A stretch of 64,000 nucleotides of DNA, taken from contig NZ_JAGSYD010000005.1 in NCBI RefSeq assembly GCF_025685575.1, forward strand, positions 209,992-273,991, written 5' to 3'. The translations under genes were made by a program, and so were the position numbers. This DNA comes from Granulicella cerasi (GTDB lineage Bacteria; Acidobacteriota; Terriglobia; Terriglobales; Acidobacteriaceae). The notes under the pieces are model-generated. The model had not been told where the DNA came from. It worked only from the letters and a program-made list of their open reading frames with translations, and made no database searches. Of the stretch, positions 47,457 to 55,648 are shown one piece after another (position 1 is the first letter of the stretch; every line of letters starts with the position of its first letter).

Positions 47457-50400
47457 GTGAACGACAAGACGAGACAATGCGGGATGGCCGCACGACAACC
47501 TGTGCGCGTTTTCCTATTCACCCTGATCTTCATCTGCCACGTATGGTGCTCTTTCGCATGGGCCACCGGCCCTCGGCTTACGCAACTGGCCCACAACGTC
47601 TGGCGGTCGAGAGATGGAGACATCCCAGCCGGTGTCACGGCTCTTGCACAGACCTCTGACGGATACATGTGGATTGGCACCGACTCCGGACTGCTTCGGT
47701 TTGATGGAGTTCACTTCACACCGTGGCAATCGACCGGAGGCGACTCGCTTGATCCGCGCGTCTTTTCACTCAACGCAGCGAAGTCTAATGTACTGTGGGT
47801 TGGCACCGGCAGCGGCCTCTATCAGGTCACGGGCGATATGGCGCGAAAGTTCCTCACCGGCCGGATCAACATGATCGCGAGAGATGGGGCGGATGACTTG
47901 TGGATCGCCCGCACAAGACAACGTGATCACGGCAGCGGATTCTGCCATATGCACTCCGGCGCGTGGAGCTGTCCGAGCATTCTGCCGGCGCGCGGCGCGG
48001 CAGTGGCCGTCGACGCAGAGGGCACTCCTTGGGTCGTTACAACTAGTGGGTCCGTAGTGCGCTCGACGGCTACTGGTGCCCTACCCTACACCGACACTAA
48101 GGCTGACGCGACACGCACACCCGAGGCGACCATAGTCGCCTCCGGCAACGATGGCTCTATCGTTTTGGGAATGGGTGAAAAGGAGCGGCGCCCCTTTCTG
48201 CGGCGCATCTCCAAGGGCCGTATATTCGACACGGTCTTACCGGATACGGACAACTCCACCATCATTCAAGCTCTTCACGTGGACGCAGCTCAATCGGTTT
48301 GGGTTGGAACCAGCAACAGGGGTTTGTTCCGCATCTCAGGCCAGATCGTGGAGCATTTCAGCGAGCGCGATGGACTTTCGAGTGATGAAGTGACGGATAT
48401 CCTTTGCGATGTCGAAGGCACAATGTGGATCGCAACATCTGGAGGTCTGGATTCCTTCCACAAGCTCGCTGTTGAAACATGGTCTAAGCGCGAAGGTCTT
48501 ACAGCGGATAGTGTCAGCTCCGTTTTTGTGGATTCGAAGAATAAGGTCTGGCTAGGCAATCAAGGGGGACTCGACATGATTGAGGATGGCGTCCCTCGCT
48601 CTCTACGAGCGGGAGCTGGACTCCCCGGCAAAGTTGTCGGTCCTCTACTCATGGACTCGCATCAGACGCTCTGGCTCGGTTTAGACTCAGGCCTTTGGAG
48701 GTATGCGTCGGGGCGTTTCACAGAAGTGCGTGGCACCGATCGTCAGCCACTTGGCATGGTCTACAGTCTGGCCGAAGATACGGATCACTCCGTTTGGGCC
48801 AGAGGGAGCGGACTTTTTCATCTGCGTGAGCGCGCTACACCGGAACACTGGAACGGGGGCGCGATCTCAGACGCCATGCTCATCAGTCGAGCTTCGGGAG
48901 GCGGTGTCTGGTTGACAAACACGAAGGGCGAACTTGTAAAAGTGTTCTCTGGAGCGCCTCCGACAACGCCAACGCAGAACGGGCCAGCGAAGATGCCTGT
49001 AAGCGTGAACGAGGCAGATGGCTATGTCTGGACAGCGAAAGGTGATGTGCTGGTCGCTTGGAAAGACGGCATATCGCGCGTTCTCACAAAGGCTAACGGC
49101 CTCAACGGCGGCCGTATTTTCGCCGCCGTGCGAGACGCGCAACAGAACGAATGGCTCATGACCGAAAGCGGATACGTGCGTATCAGTCACGACGACATCC
49201 TGCGTTGGTTGGCGACACCTTCAACCCATGTGAACACTTCGATTCTAGGACGACCCGATGGAGCTCAACCAGGCTTCGCCTCGTTTGATCACTCCGCAGT
49301 CCTCGCGCCAAATGGCGATCTTTGGTTCGCCACTGACCATGTGGCGCAAAGGATCGTCCCATCCGCAGTGGTCACCAATCTGCGACCGCCTCCCGTCCTC
49401 ATCGAGCGCATCCAGGCAGACGATAAAACCTACCTTCCGTCAAATGAGCTTCGACTGCCTGCGCGGTCCCGCGATATCGCGATCGCCTATACCGCGACCA
49501 GCTTCGTCGATTCGAGAAGAGTGCGCTTTCGCTACAAACTGGAAGGATGGGATAAGGACTGGCAGGACGCGGACACACGGCGCGAGGCCTTCTATACGAA
49601 CCTGCCACCCGGCCATTATGTCTTCCGCGTGATAGCCGCAAATAGTAGTGGTATCTGGAATAACGTCGGAGCGTCGACAGAGTTCAACGTACAGCCCACC
49701 TTTTATCAGAGGCGGAGCGTGCGGGTGCTTATGGCCCTTCTATCGTTGGGTCTCCTCTGGTTGTTTTATCGCCTGAGGCTTGCCAGCGTTCATCGGCGTG
49801 TCCGAGAAAAGGCCGAGACACGCATGGCGGAGCGTGAGCGTATCGCACGCGACCTCCACGACACCTTGTTACAGGGGACTCAAGGTCTGGTACTCCGATT
49901 TGCGGCGATAAGTCTGCAGATTCCGGAACATACTCCATTGCACACGACAGTGTTGGATGCACTAGCAGGATCGGAGCAACTGCTCAACGAGGGTCGCGAA
50001 CGCATACACCAACTCAGGGCCACGCTGAAGAACTTCGAGGACTTCACTTTTTCTATTCAGTACACAATCCGGGATCTGGAACGTCGATATTCTCTGATCC
50101 CAGTCGATGTGAAGATTCTGGGAGATCCTCGCCCGATGAAGGTGGACCTCTACGAGCAGTTATTTCTGATAGCAAGAGAGTTGCTCACAAACGCATTCAA
50201 ACATGCGCATGCCACGCAGATCGATTTGATGGTTGAGTTTCTCCCGGATGCTGTACATCTGACCGTCTCAGATGATGGCTCAACCATGGGCCAGGAAAAA
50301 TCGGGTCGTGACGGCTTCGGGTTGCGAGGGGTCCAAGAAAGAGCCTCTTCGATACAAGCCACTTTCTCTATGGACTCTGATGGCAAGGGTACTCGTGCGA

Positions 50401-50495
50401 CGCTCTTGATCCCAGTGAAACGCCGGGGACGTACGTGGAATGCGTTGGAACAGCTCGTTTCCAACGCCTGGAGATCTGAACAGGATGCTCTGTAG
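47457..50495 (+). CDS. Hybrid-propeller sensor histidine kinase (Reg_prop / Y_Y_Y / HisKA_3)
   Basis: A 1012-residue membrane sensor kinase. The signal is at 1-37. Residues about 45-640 form a two-component-regulator beta-propeller with repeats such as MWIGTDSGLLRFDG and MWIATSGGLDS. The Y_Y_Y domain (about 670-745) includes YKLEGWDKDWQDADT. One membrane helix follows near 760-778. The dimerisation helix ARDLHDTLLQG contains the phospho-acceptor His801, and the ATPase has the N-box ARELLTNAFKHA and a somewhat degenerate G box (DDGST). It should sense a periplasmic or outer-membrane-derived sugar or other ligand and phosphorylate the divergently encoded regulator at 46722. Start GTG 47457 has GAGAGG upstream. 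Confidence 0.92.
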   Translation: MNDKTRQCGMAARQPVRVFLFTLIFICHVWCSFAWATGPRLTQLAHNVWRSRDGDIPAGVTALAQTSDGYMWIGTDSGLLRFDGVHFTPWQSTGGDSLDPRVFSLNAAKSNVLWVGTGSGLYQVTGDMARKFLTGRINMIARDGADDLWIARTRQRDHGSGFCHMHSGAWSCPSILPARGAAVAVDAEGTPWVVTTSGSVVRSTATGALPYTDTKADATRTPEATIVASGNDGSIVLGMGEKERRPFLRRISKGRIFDTVLPDTDNSTIIQALHVDAAQSVWVGTSNRGLFRISGQIVEHFSERDGLSSDEVTDILCDVEGTMWIATSGGLDSFHKLAVETWSKREGLTADSVSSVFVDSKNKVWLGNQGGLDMIEDGVPRSLRAGAGLPGKVVGPLLMDSHQTLWLGLDSGLWRYASGRFTEVRGTDRQPLGMVYSLAEDTDHSVWARGSGLFHLRERATPEHWNGGAISDAMLISRASGGGVWLTNTKGELVKVFSGAPPTTPTQNGPAKMPVSVNEADGYVWTAKGDVLVAWKDGISRVLTKANGLNGGRIFAAVRDAQQNEWLMTESGYVRISHDDILRWLATPSTHVNTSILGRPDGAQPGFASFDHSAVLAPNGDLWFATDHVAQRIVPSAVVTNLRPPPVLIERIQADDKTYLPSNELRLPARSRDIAIAYTATSFVDSRRVRFRYKLEGWDKDWQDADTRREAFYTNLPPGHYVFRVIAANSSGIWNNVGASTEFNVQPTFYQRRSVRVLMALLSLGLLWLFYRLRLASVHRRVREKAETRMAERERIARDLHDTLLQGTQGLVLRFAAISLQIPEHTPLHTTVLDALAGSEQLLNEGRERIHQLRATLKNFEDFTFSIQYTIRDLERRYSLIPVDVKILGDPRPMKVDLYEQLFLIARELLTNAFKHAHATQIDLMVEFLPDAVHLTVSDDGSTMGQEKSGRDGFGLRGVQERASSIQATFSMDSDGKGTRATLLIPVKRRGRTWNALEQLVSNAWRSEQDAL

Positions 50496-50685
50496 GGCTA
50501 CCGCATTATCAACCGGCACTGGTTCCACTACCCCGTTGTTGCCCTGATGACAAACTGCGATGACTCGTCTCACTTTGTGTCAGTGCTCGAATCGCCCGGG
50601 AAAATGCCTTGGGCCGTCTAGCGAATCAAGTGCTTGTAGTCATGTCTCTCTGGTTGGAGAAAACCGTGTAAGAACACCGAAGGAA

Positions 50686-51063
50686 TCAAATCTCAGTATC
50701 TCCTTCAGACAGGAACTCGCCTACGCACCGGACCAGCTCTACCGGATGCAGAGGCTTCTGGATCAACACCGTAGACGTGCGACTCCCCTTGATCTGGTGC
50801 CAATCTTGATAACAGCCTTCGAGGTCGGCGGAGAACAATATCACGGGACAGTCTGGAACACATCGACGCACGGCGGCTATCAGCTCCGTGCCGCGGAGAT
50901 CGGGCATGTGATAGTCCGTGATCAGAAGCCTTGGCGCAGGATGTAAAGCGTCAAGTACAGCAGTCGCATTCCGGAACGCGCGAACGCTGTACCCTTCCGC
51001 CCGTAAAATCGCCGCCAACGTCTCCACGATGAGCACTTCGTCGTCAACGACAAAGATATCCAT
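50686..51063 (-). CDS. Stand-alone receiver-domain response regulator
   Basis: A 125-residue single receiver domain without output domain. It has the acidic pair VVDDE, phospho-acceptor Asp50 in LITDYHMPD and the Lys in LIQKPLHP. ATG 51063 has AGGGAGA just upstream. Such proteins pass or drain phosphate in phosphorelays or act by protein contacts. It lies downstream of the Old Yellow Enzyme gene on the same strand and between the two kinase/regulator pairs, so it may tune their signalling. A predicted inverted-repeat site lies 21 bp upstream. Confidence 0.88.
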   Translation of the reverse strand: MDIFVVDDEVLIVETLAAILRAEGYSVRAFRNATAVLDALHPAPRLLITDYHMPDLRGTELIAAVRRCVPDCPVILFSADLEGCYQDWHQIKGSRTSTVLIQKPLHPVELVRCVGEFLSEGDTEI

Positions 51064-51083
51064 TTCATCTCCCTGAGACCTAC

Positions 51084-51098
51084 TACTCATCGAGAGTG
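51084..51098. promoter_or_regulatory. Inverted repeat, predicted NarL-type site (g)
   Basis: TACTC-ATCGA-GAGTG, five-base arms with a 5-nt spacer, 21 bp upstream of the stand-alone receiver start. Its closeness to the start codon would fit repression better than activation. Confidence 0.4.
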
Positions 51099-51192
51099 AC
51101 ATCAAGGCCTCGAGAGTACAGCGCCCAAAAGGGCTGCAACGGAGTAGTCATTTGAGGTGATGGGCATCTACACCGTGCATGAATCAGAGGTG

Positions 51193-52338
51193 CTATGCGT
51201 CCGTGCGGCCTTGATAGGGATGACGCTCTGGCTTCCTACCAGATGCCGCGCGCGCATATTGAACCGGCCACGCGATCTCGTGTCTGAGCGCCGCCGCCGC
51301 TTCAAGAGGCCAGTACGGATTCCGCAATAACTCCCGGGCCAGGAGCACCAGATCGGCCTGGCCCGAGCGAATGATGTGGTCCGCCTGCTCCGGAGTTGTA
51401 ATCATGCCGACCGCTGCCGTGGGGATAGAGCACTCGCGACGAAGACGGTCCGCAAAAGCAGTTTGGTACCCGGGACCTACAGGAATAGTCGCCTTCGCCT
51501 GATTGCCACCGGAACTGACGTCCACAAGATCGATTCCCAGAGTACGCAAGATATGGGTCAAGCGGACGGTTTCATCCATCGTCCAACCGCACGCGTCGTG
51601 AAGAGTCTCGCCGCTGAACTCGAGCCAGTCGGTCGCCGAAAGACGTACGATCAGCGGCAGATGCGTCGGCCACACCTCGCGGATGACTTCGATGGTTTCC
51701 AAGAGAAAGCGGATGCGATTCTCGAAGCTGCCGCCATATTCGTCTGTACGCTTGTTGCTGCTGGAGGAGAGGAACTGGTGAAAGAGGTAGCCATGCGCAG
51801 CATGTAGCTCGATCAGATCGAAGCCAGCCTTGAATGCACGCTCCGTCGCGCGACGGAAGTCTTGCTTGATCCGTTGAATATCCGCCTGCTCAAGGGCAAT
51901 GGGAGTACCGTAGTGCTCACTAAACGGTATCGCTGAGGGCGCAAGGATGTTTGACCAGCCTCCCTCGGCTTCACTGAGAACCGCGAGCTCTCTCCAGGGC
52001 GGCGCCATGCTGCTCTTTCTGCCGGCATGGGCGAGTTGAATACCGGCGGCCGCCCCATGCTCATGAATGACGGAAACGATGCGCCTGAGCCCAGCGATAT
52101 GATCATCGGACCAGATGCCCAGATCCTGCGGGGAGATGCGTCCCTCTGGCGACACTGCGGTTGCCTCGGTGAGGACAAGGCCAGCGCCGCCGACGGCCCG
52201 TGTTCCCAGGTGGAGAAAATGCCAATCGTTCGTGAACCCGTCGACAGCCGAGTATTGGCACATAGGCGACACGACAACCCGGTTGGCGATTGTGACGTTG
52301 CGCAAAGAGTACGGAGCAAATAGATGGGCAGGATGCAT
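51193..52338 (-). CDS. Old Yellow Enzyme family NADH:flavin oxidoreductase (YqjM-like)
   Basis: A 381-residue FMN enoate reductase. It belongs to the thermophilic-like/YqjM class: Cys27 in SPMCQYS tunes the flavin, the substrate-binding His pair with Tyr lies in the LHAAHGYLFHQFLS segment, and IQLAHAGRKSS is present. It reduces activated C=C bonds (enones, quinones, nitro esters) with NAD(P)H and is often induced by electrophile or oxidative stress. ATG 52338 has TTGGAGA upstream. Its promoter region has a NarL-type inverted repeat centred near -42. Confidence 0.93.
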   Translation of the reverse strand: MHPAHLFAPYSLRNVTIANRVVVSPMCQYSAVDGFTNDWHFLHLGTRAVGGAGLVLTEATAVSPEGRISPQDLGIWSDDHIAGLRRIVSVIHEHGAAAGIQLAHAGRKSSMAPPWRELAVLSEAEGGWSNILAPSAIPFSEHYGTPIALEQADIQRIKQDFRRATERAFKAGFDLIELHAAHGYLFHQFLSSSSNKRTDEYGGSFENRIRFLLETIEVIREVWPTHLPLIVRLSATDWLEFSGETLHDACGWTMDETVRLTHILRTLGIDLVDVSSGGNQAKATIPVGPGYQTAFADRLRRECSIPTAAVGMITTPEQADHIIRSGQADLVLLARELLRNPYWPLEAAAALRHEIAWPVQYARAASGRKPERHPYQGRTDA

Positions 52339-52362
52339 GTCGTTTCTCCAAATTCCTCTTTC

Positions 52363-52405
52363 AACTTAGCGGAGGCCAAACCGGAATGCCTACCCACTTA
52401 GGGTA
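52363..52405 (-). promoter_or_regulatory. Old Yellow Enzyme promoter with NarL-type site (b)
   Basis: On the minus strand the perfect inverted repeat TACCC-TAAGT-GGGTA (52391-52405) is followed after 22 nt by the -10 box TAAGTT (52363-52368). There is no -35 box. The repeat is centred close to -42 of the predicted start, the standard position for an activator that replaces the -35 contact. Confidence 0.6.
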
Positions 52406-52443
52406 AGCAGGCGGGAAATCTTTCGCACGGCCCCCGCCACACT

Positions 52444-52457
52444 CACCCGATCGGGTA
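52444..52457 (+). promoter_or_regulatory. Inverted repeat, predicted NarL-type site (h) before response regulator 2
   Basis: CACCC-GATC-GGGTA lies 99 bp before the response regulator start. A weak -10 box TAGGGT (52478-52483) follows after 20 nt. The arms are identical to those of the site at 54665. It suggests autoregulation. Confidence 0.5.
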
Positions 52458-52556
52458 CCGTCCAGACCGCTCGATGGTAGGGTGCGTCGCCGAGGATTCG
52501 CACCTACTGTTGTGTAGACACATCTTCATCTGAAGCCTGAGCGGAAGGACCTGGAT

Positions 52557-53171
52557 ATGCGAATTATGACCGTAGACGACCACGAAGTCTTTCGAGATGG
52601 TGTGGCCGCGATGATTGAAACGCAGGAAGACATGCAGCTCGTGGCAGAGGCCGCCAGTGGATTCGAAGCGGTTGATCTCTTCCGTCGATGCAAACCAGAC
52701 ATCACACTCATGGATCTACGCCTGCCTGATATAAGCGGTCTCGAGGCAATCGTACGCATACGAGAGGCTTGCCCCACAGCAAAAACGATCGTGCTCACCA
52801 CCTATAAGGGCGATGTCCAGGCGCTGAAGGCGCTCAAGGCAGGCGCCTATGCCTATCTTCTTAAGAGTATGTTGAGGCTTTACATGCTCGATACTATCCG
52901 CACCGTACACGCGGGCCATAGACGCATACCGCCAGAGATTGCCTCAGAAATGGCCGAATACGCTGCTGACGATGCACTTTCGGCGCGAGAGGTCGAGGTT
53001 CTGATGGCGGTGTCTACGGGAAATGCGAACAAGGTGATAGCAGGTAGATTGCATATCAGCGAGGACACCGTAAAGGCGCATATGAAAAATATTCTCTCGA
53101 AACTGGGCGCGAAGGACCGCACCCATGCTGTCACCATTGCTATGCGACGTGGTTTTCTAGATCCGCTTTGA
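52557..53171 (+). CDS. NarL/FixJ-type response regulator 2
   Basis: A 204-residue regulator with receiver (VDDHE, phospho-acceptor Asp53 in LMDLRLPD, Lys in YLLKSML) and LuxR-type HTH (ISEDTVKAHMKNIL). It is a close paralogue of the regulator at 46722: receivers share long identical runs and the last 25 residues differ at only a few places. Its gene ends 53 bp from the convergent end of the degenerate kinase gene, so its natural partner kinase appears to have lost the phospho-acceptor. It may instead be phosphorylated by the intact kinase at 47457. ATG 52557 has GGAAGGA upstream. Confidence 0.92.
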   Translation: MRIMTVDDHEVFRDGVAAMIETQEDMQLVAEAASGFEAVDLFRRCKPDITLMDLRLPDISGLEAIVRIREACPTAKTIVLTTYKGDVQALKALKAGAYAYLLKSMLRLYMLDTIRTVHAGHRRIPPEIASEMAEYAADDALSAREVEVLMAVSTGNANKVIAGRLHISEDTVKAHMKNILSKLGAKDRTHAVTIAMRRGFLDPL

Positions 53172-53224
53172 ACGAAACATGCCTGACCATCTCATCTACC
53201 ACCTTCTTCGAAAGAGGTGCAGAG

Positions 53225-54604
53225 TCAGAGCTTCGTAAAACAGCGTGAGATCCCTCGGAGAAAATTCCGCCAGCTGCGAGGTATACACGAGACATCCAAA
53301 CCGGACGATCGCTTGATAGTGAGTGACACGATCGTACCGTCGCCGGGCTGATCGTCAATTCGCACTGCGCCATTGAGCTCGAGGGCGTCCATCACCTCGA
53401 TCTGAAAAAAATCCTCTTCCTTCTCACGGAGGTCACTACGCGATCGACAGCTTTCAGCATCATCATGAATGCTGAGTATCAGATGGTTTCTCTCAAAAAG
53501 TATCTCTACTGCGATGCGTGTCACTCCGACGCGTCTGCTAGCTCGGCGAATCGCCTCCATGCCGAAGAAGGCGATCTCGGAGGCATCTGAATCGAAGGTC
53601 GCCTGGGGCTCCCCGATGATGGCAACAGTAAAGAGCACGCATGATTCCGTGGAGAAGCTGTTCCAGAAATCCTGCAGGAGGAACGGAAGACATTCAATCC
53701 TGGCAGGTGGAGATTGACGTACCTCGATCATATCCCGCACCTGTCCTAATGATGTGTTGGCACGATGCAGCGCTTGATCGAAGGACTCTCTGCGCGGGTC
53801 GGCTGGATCAAGCTGCAGGGTCTCGCTCTCCAGCTTCAGGATGAGCCCCTGGGCTCCCTGAAGGAGAGTATCTTCAATTTCTCTTCCCACACGAGTCCTT
53901 TGCCGGACGCGTTCTTCGACGCGGGTTCGCAAGAGGGAGTTCCACTCCCTACATTGCATCAGCCACAGTCGCCAAGCGAAGAAGATGACAGAGAGCCCGA
54001 ACGCAATGAGAACCCAGACGCGCCTCCACCACGGAGCACGGACATACACCCTGACCGTTGCGGAATCTGTTCCCCACCTTCTTGAGATGTCCGCTTCCTG
54101 CAGATGGAAAATATAAGAGCCTCCGGGTACACGGGAGTAGCTGATACCCGTTTGATCCGAGGCCGCGTCTCTCCATCCCGGCTCCAGTCCCTCAAGCCGA
54201 TAGCGGATGCCGGTAACGGTGGCTCCCTGGAGCCGCGATGATCGAAACCCTATGCGGAAAACGTCCCCTTCGGCTAAATGCAACGAAAGCACACTCGACG
54301 AAGCCTGATCTACTGACCGCTCGCGTTCAAAGTGTGCTGGCCGGCCGTTGACTGTAATCCCTGTTAGAAGCTCCGTGCGAGATTTGCCTGCGGTTGTAAT
54401 CGGAATCTGCGCGTGGAGCATGTTGGGAGATAACAAAAGCAACAGGCTCAAGTAGAAAAAGCCCCTGCAAATCGCGTAACGTCCAGCTAGATCACAATGA
54501 CGATCAGCGGAAATGCTTCGCCGGAGTGTTTTGGAGAAAATCGTAAATCTTACCTGTAAGGAAGCAACTGTTGGCGCGCTAGAGGAGCCCGTTGGCAGGA
54601 CCAT
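53225..54604 (-). CDS. Degenerate (pseudo) sensor histidine kinase: Y_Y_Y domain, membrane helix, inactive HisKA_3/ATPase
   Basis: About 459 residues with a Sec signal ending LSPNMLHAQ, a single Y_Y_Y domain (YRLEGLEPGWRDAASDQ) but no beta-propeller, a membrane helix (VWVLIAFGLSVIFFAW) and a HisKA_3-like region. In that region GREIEDTLLQGAQ replaces the canonical ARDLHDTLLQG, so the phospho-acceptor His is Glu (codon at 53873-53875). The ATPase is also broken: the N-box reads MEAIRRASRRVG with Arg for the essential Asn, and the DDGxG box is HDDAESC. The frame is intact for its full length, so it is not a simple pseudogene; it may act as a ligand-sensing partner or inhibitor. The start is uncertain (ATG 54604 chosen; longer frames reach 54751). 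Confidence 0.8.
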   Translation of the reverse strand: MVLPTGSSSAPTVASLQVRFTIFSKTLRRSISADRHCDLAGRYAICRGFFYLSLLLLLSPNMLHAQIPITTAGKSRTELLTGITVNGRPAHFERERSVDQASSSVLSLHLAEGDVFRIGFRSSRLQGATVTGIRYRLEGLEPGWRDAASDQTGISYSRVPGGSYIFHLQEADISRRWGTDSATVRVYVRAPWWRRVWVLIAFGLSVIFFAWRLWLMQCREWNSLLRTRVEERVRQRTRVGREIEDTLLQGAQGLILKLESETLQLDPADPRRESFDQALHRANTSLGQVRDMIEVRQSPPARIECLPFLLQDFWNSFSTESCVLFTVAIIGEPQATFDSDASEIAFFGMEAIRRASRRVGVTRIAVEILFERNHLILSIHDDAESCRSRSDLREKEEDFFQIEVMDALELNGAVRIDDQPGDGTIVSLTIKRSSGLDVSCIPRSWRNFLRGISRCFTKL

Positions 54605-54664
54605 GCGGACAGTATGCCCCGAGCCCCGTCTGCCCTGCGCCCCCATGCTTGAGTAGATGACGGC

Positions 54665-54678
54665 CACCCTTTCGGGTA
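54665..54678. promoter_or_regulatory. Inverted repeat, predicted NarL-type site (c)
   Basis: CACCC-TTTC-GGGTA, core ACCC-TTTC-GGGT. It is 61 bp upstream of the degenerate kinase start chosen here. On the plus strand an AATACT (54698-54703) follows after 19 nt, but no plausible plus-strand gene follows. Confidence 0.45.
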
Positions 54679-54844
54679 GACGGTTCGTCATCGCGAAAAT
54701 ACTTTTCAGGCCTCGAATGGGTAGGTTCTCGAAGCCCCATGAAGTCGTCAAACCTCAAGTAATTTCGACAATGGCATGGCCTACATCCAACGCAAACCGC
54801 AACGGCAACCGACACGTCGAGCACATCGCCGATTTCGTTGCGTT

Positions 54845-55189
54845 CTAGTCCTGATTGAGTAGGTCCATCCAGTCGGAAGGAACAGCGCCTTCCGGGCCAG
54901 GAACGCTCTGCGCCAGAGGATGGTTATGGGGCGAAGCGAGTAGCGGTCCATTCACGGCAGAACCCTTCGTGAAGTCCCAAAACCAGTCTTCATCTGGTTC
55001 GAAGCTCTGGATAATCGGATGGCCGGTCTGATGAAAGTGCTGAGTCGCATGTCGCTCCGGTGAAGTATCGCAACAACCTATATGTCCACACTCTGCACAT
55101 CTACGCAGGTGAAACCACCAAGTGCCGTTCTTCAAGCACTCCACACAACCTGTTCCACTCGGCTTCACCTCGACGTTGATACCCTTCAT
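54845..55189 (-). CDS. UBP-type zinc finger protein
   Basis: A 114-residue protein whose first 65 residues are a UBP-type zinc finger: Cys15/Cys18, Cys31/Cys34, Cys39 or Cys40, His47, His51 and His57 with the WWFHLRRCAECGHIGCCD pattern. In eukaryotes this fold binds the ubiquitin C-terminus; bacterial members have no known ligand. They are, to my knowledge, seen near or fused to thioredoxin-reductase-like flavoproteins such as the one at 45052. ATG 55189 has GGAGGG close upstream. It lies between the degenerate kinase and the small coiled-coil gene on the same strand. Confidence 0.9.
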   Translation of the reverse strand: MKGINVEVKPSGTGCVECLKNGTWWFHLRRCAECGHIGCCDTSPERHATQHFHQTGHPIIQSFEPDEDWFWDFTKGSAVNGPLLASPHNHPLAQSVPGPEGAVPSDWMDLLNQD

Positions 55190-55268
55190 ATGCCCTCCAT
55201 AGTCGTGGAGACTCTATTCTTCTCCTGCAGGACACCATCGCACCTCCCTCCGTAGGGACTCTGTCGAC

Positions 55269-55284
55269 TCACTCTTTCGAGTGA
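55269..55284. promoter_or_regulatory. Inverted repeat, predicted NarL-type site (d)
   Basis: TCACTC-TTTC-GAGTGA, a perfect repeat with six-base arms, 80 bp upstream of the UBP zinc-finger start. This is the cleanest copy of the motif. I see no clear -10 box at 22-23 nt on the minus strand. Confidence 0.55.
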
Positions 55285-55307
55285 TACTCCACACGCGCAC
55301 GGCTTCC

Positions 55308-55520
55308 CTATCTATCCTCGCTATGGAGGCGCTCCTTCTCTCTCCTCAATTGCAAGTCCAGGTCATCCGCATCAGACCGCGTACGCGACAGCCGGCTCAC
55401 ATCCTGATACCCGTCGTGCGGCCCATTCTCGATGGCCTCCTGTTCGCGTTCGAGCTCCCGCAGGCGCTCTTCGTCCCTGATGATCGCGTCTCTCTCAATC
55501 CGCAATCGTTCTTCGTTCAT
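55308..55520 (-). CDS. Small coiled-coil protein of unknown function
   Basis: A 70-residue, highly charged protein rich in Glu and Arg (RLRIERDAIIRDEERLREL), predicted to be a helical coiled coil. ATG 55520 is supported by GAGGAGA 6 nt upstream; a longer frame to 55583 lacks such a site. It precedes the zinc-finger gene on the same strand and may share its control region. No family is recognised. Confidence 0.65.
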   Translation of the reverse strand: MNEERLRIERDAIIRDEERLRELEREQEAIENGPHDGYQDVSRLSRTRSDADDLDLQLRREKERLHSEDR

Positions 55521-55648
55521 CGCACTCTCCTCATCCACCCTTGCTCGAATGCCCTGGAGATGACAGGCCAGATCGCAGGACATTGCGACCTGGCCCTGAT
55601 ACAGATTGTCGATAAGCTCTCGGAGTAACGAGGCTTATCGAACAAGCG

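Noticed and set aside
54657..54848. 63-residue plus-strand ORF
   Set aside because: Starts inside the predicted site c, has no ribosome-binding site or homology signal.
55281..55628. 115-residue plus-strand ORF
   Set aside because: Antisense to the small coiled-coil gene, which has a strong ribosome-binding site.
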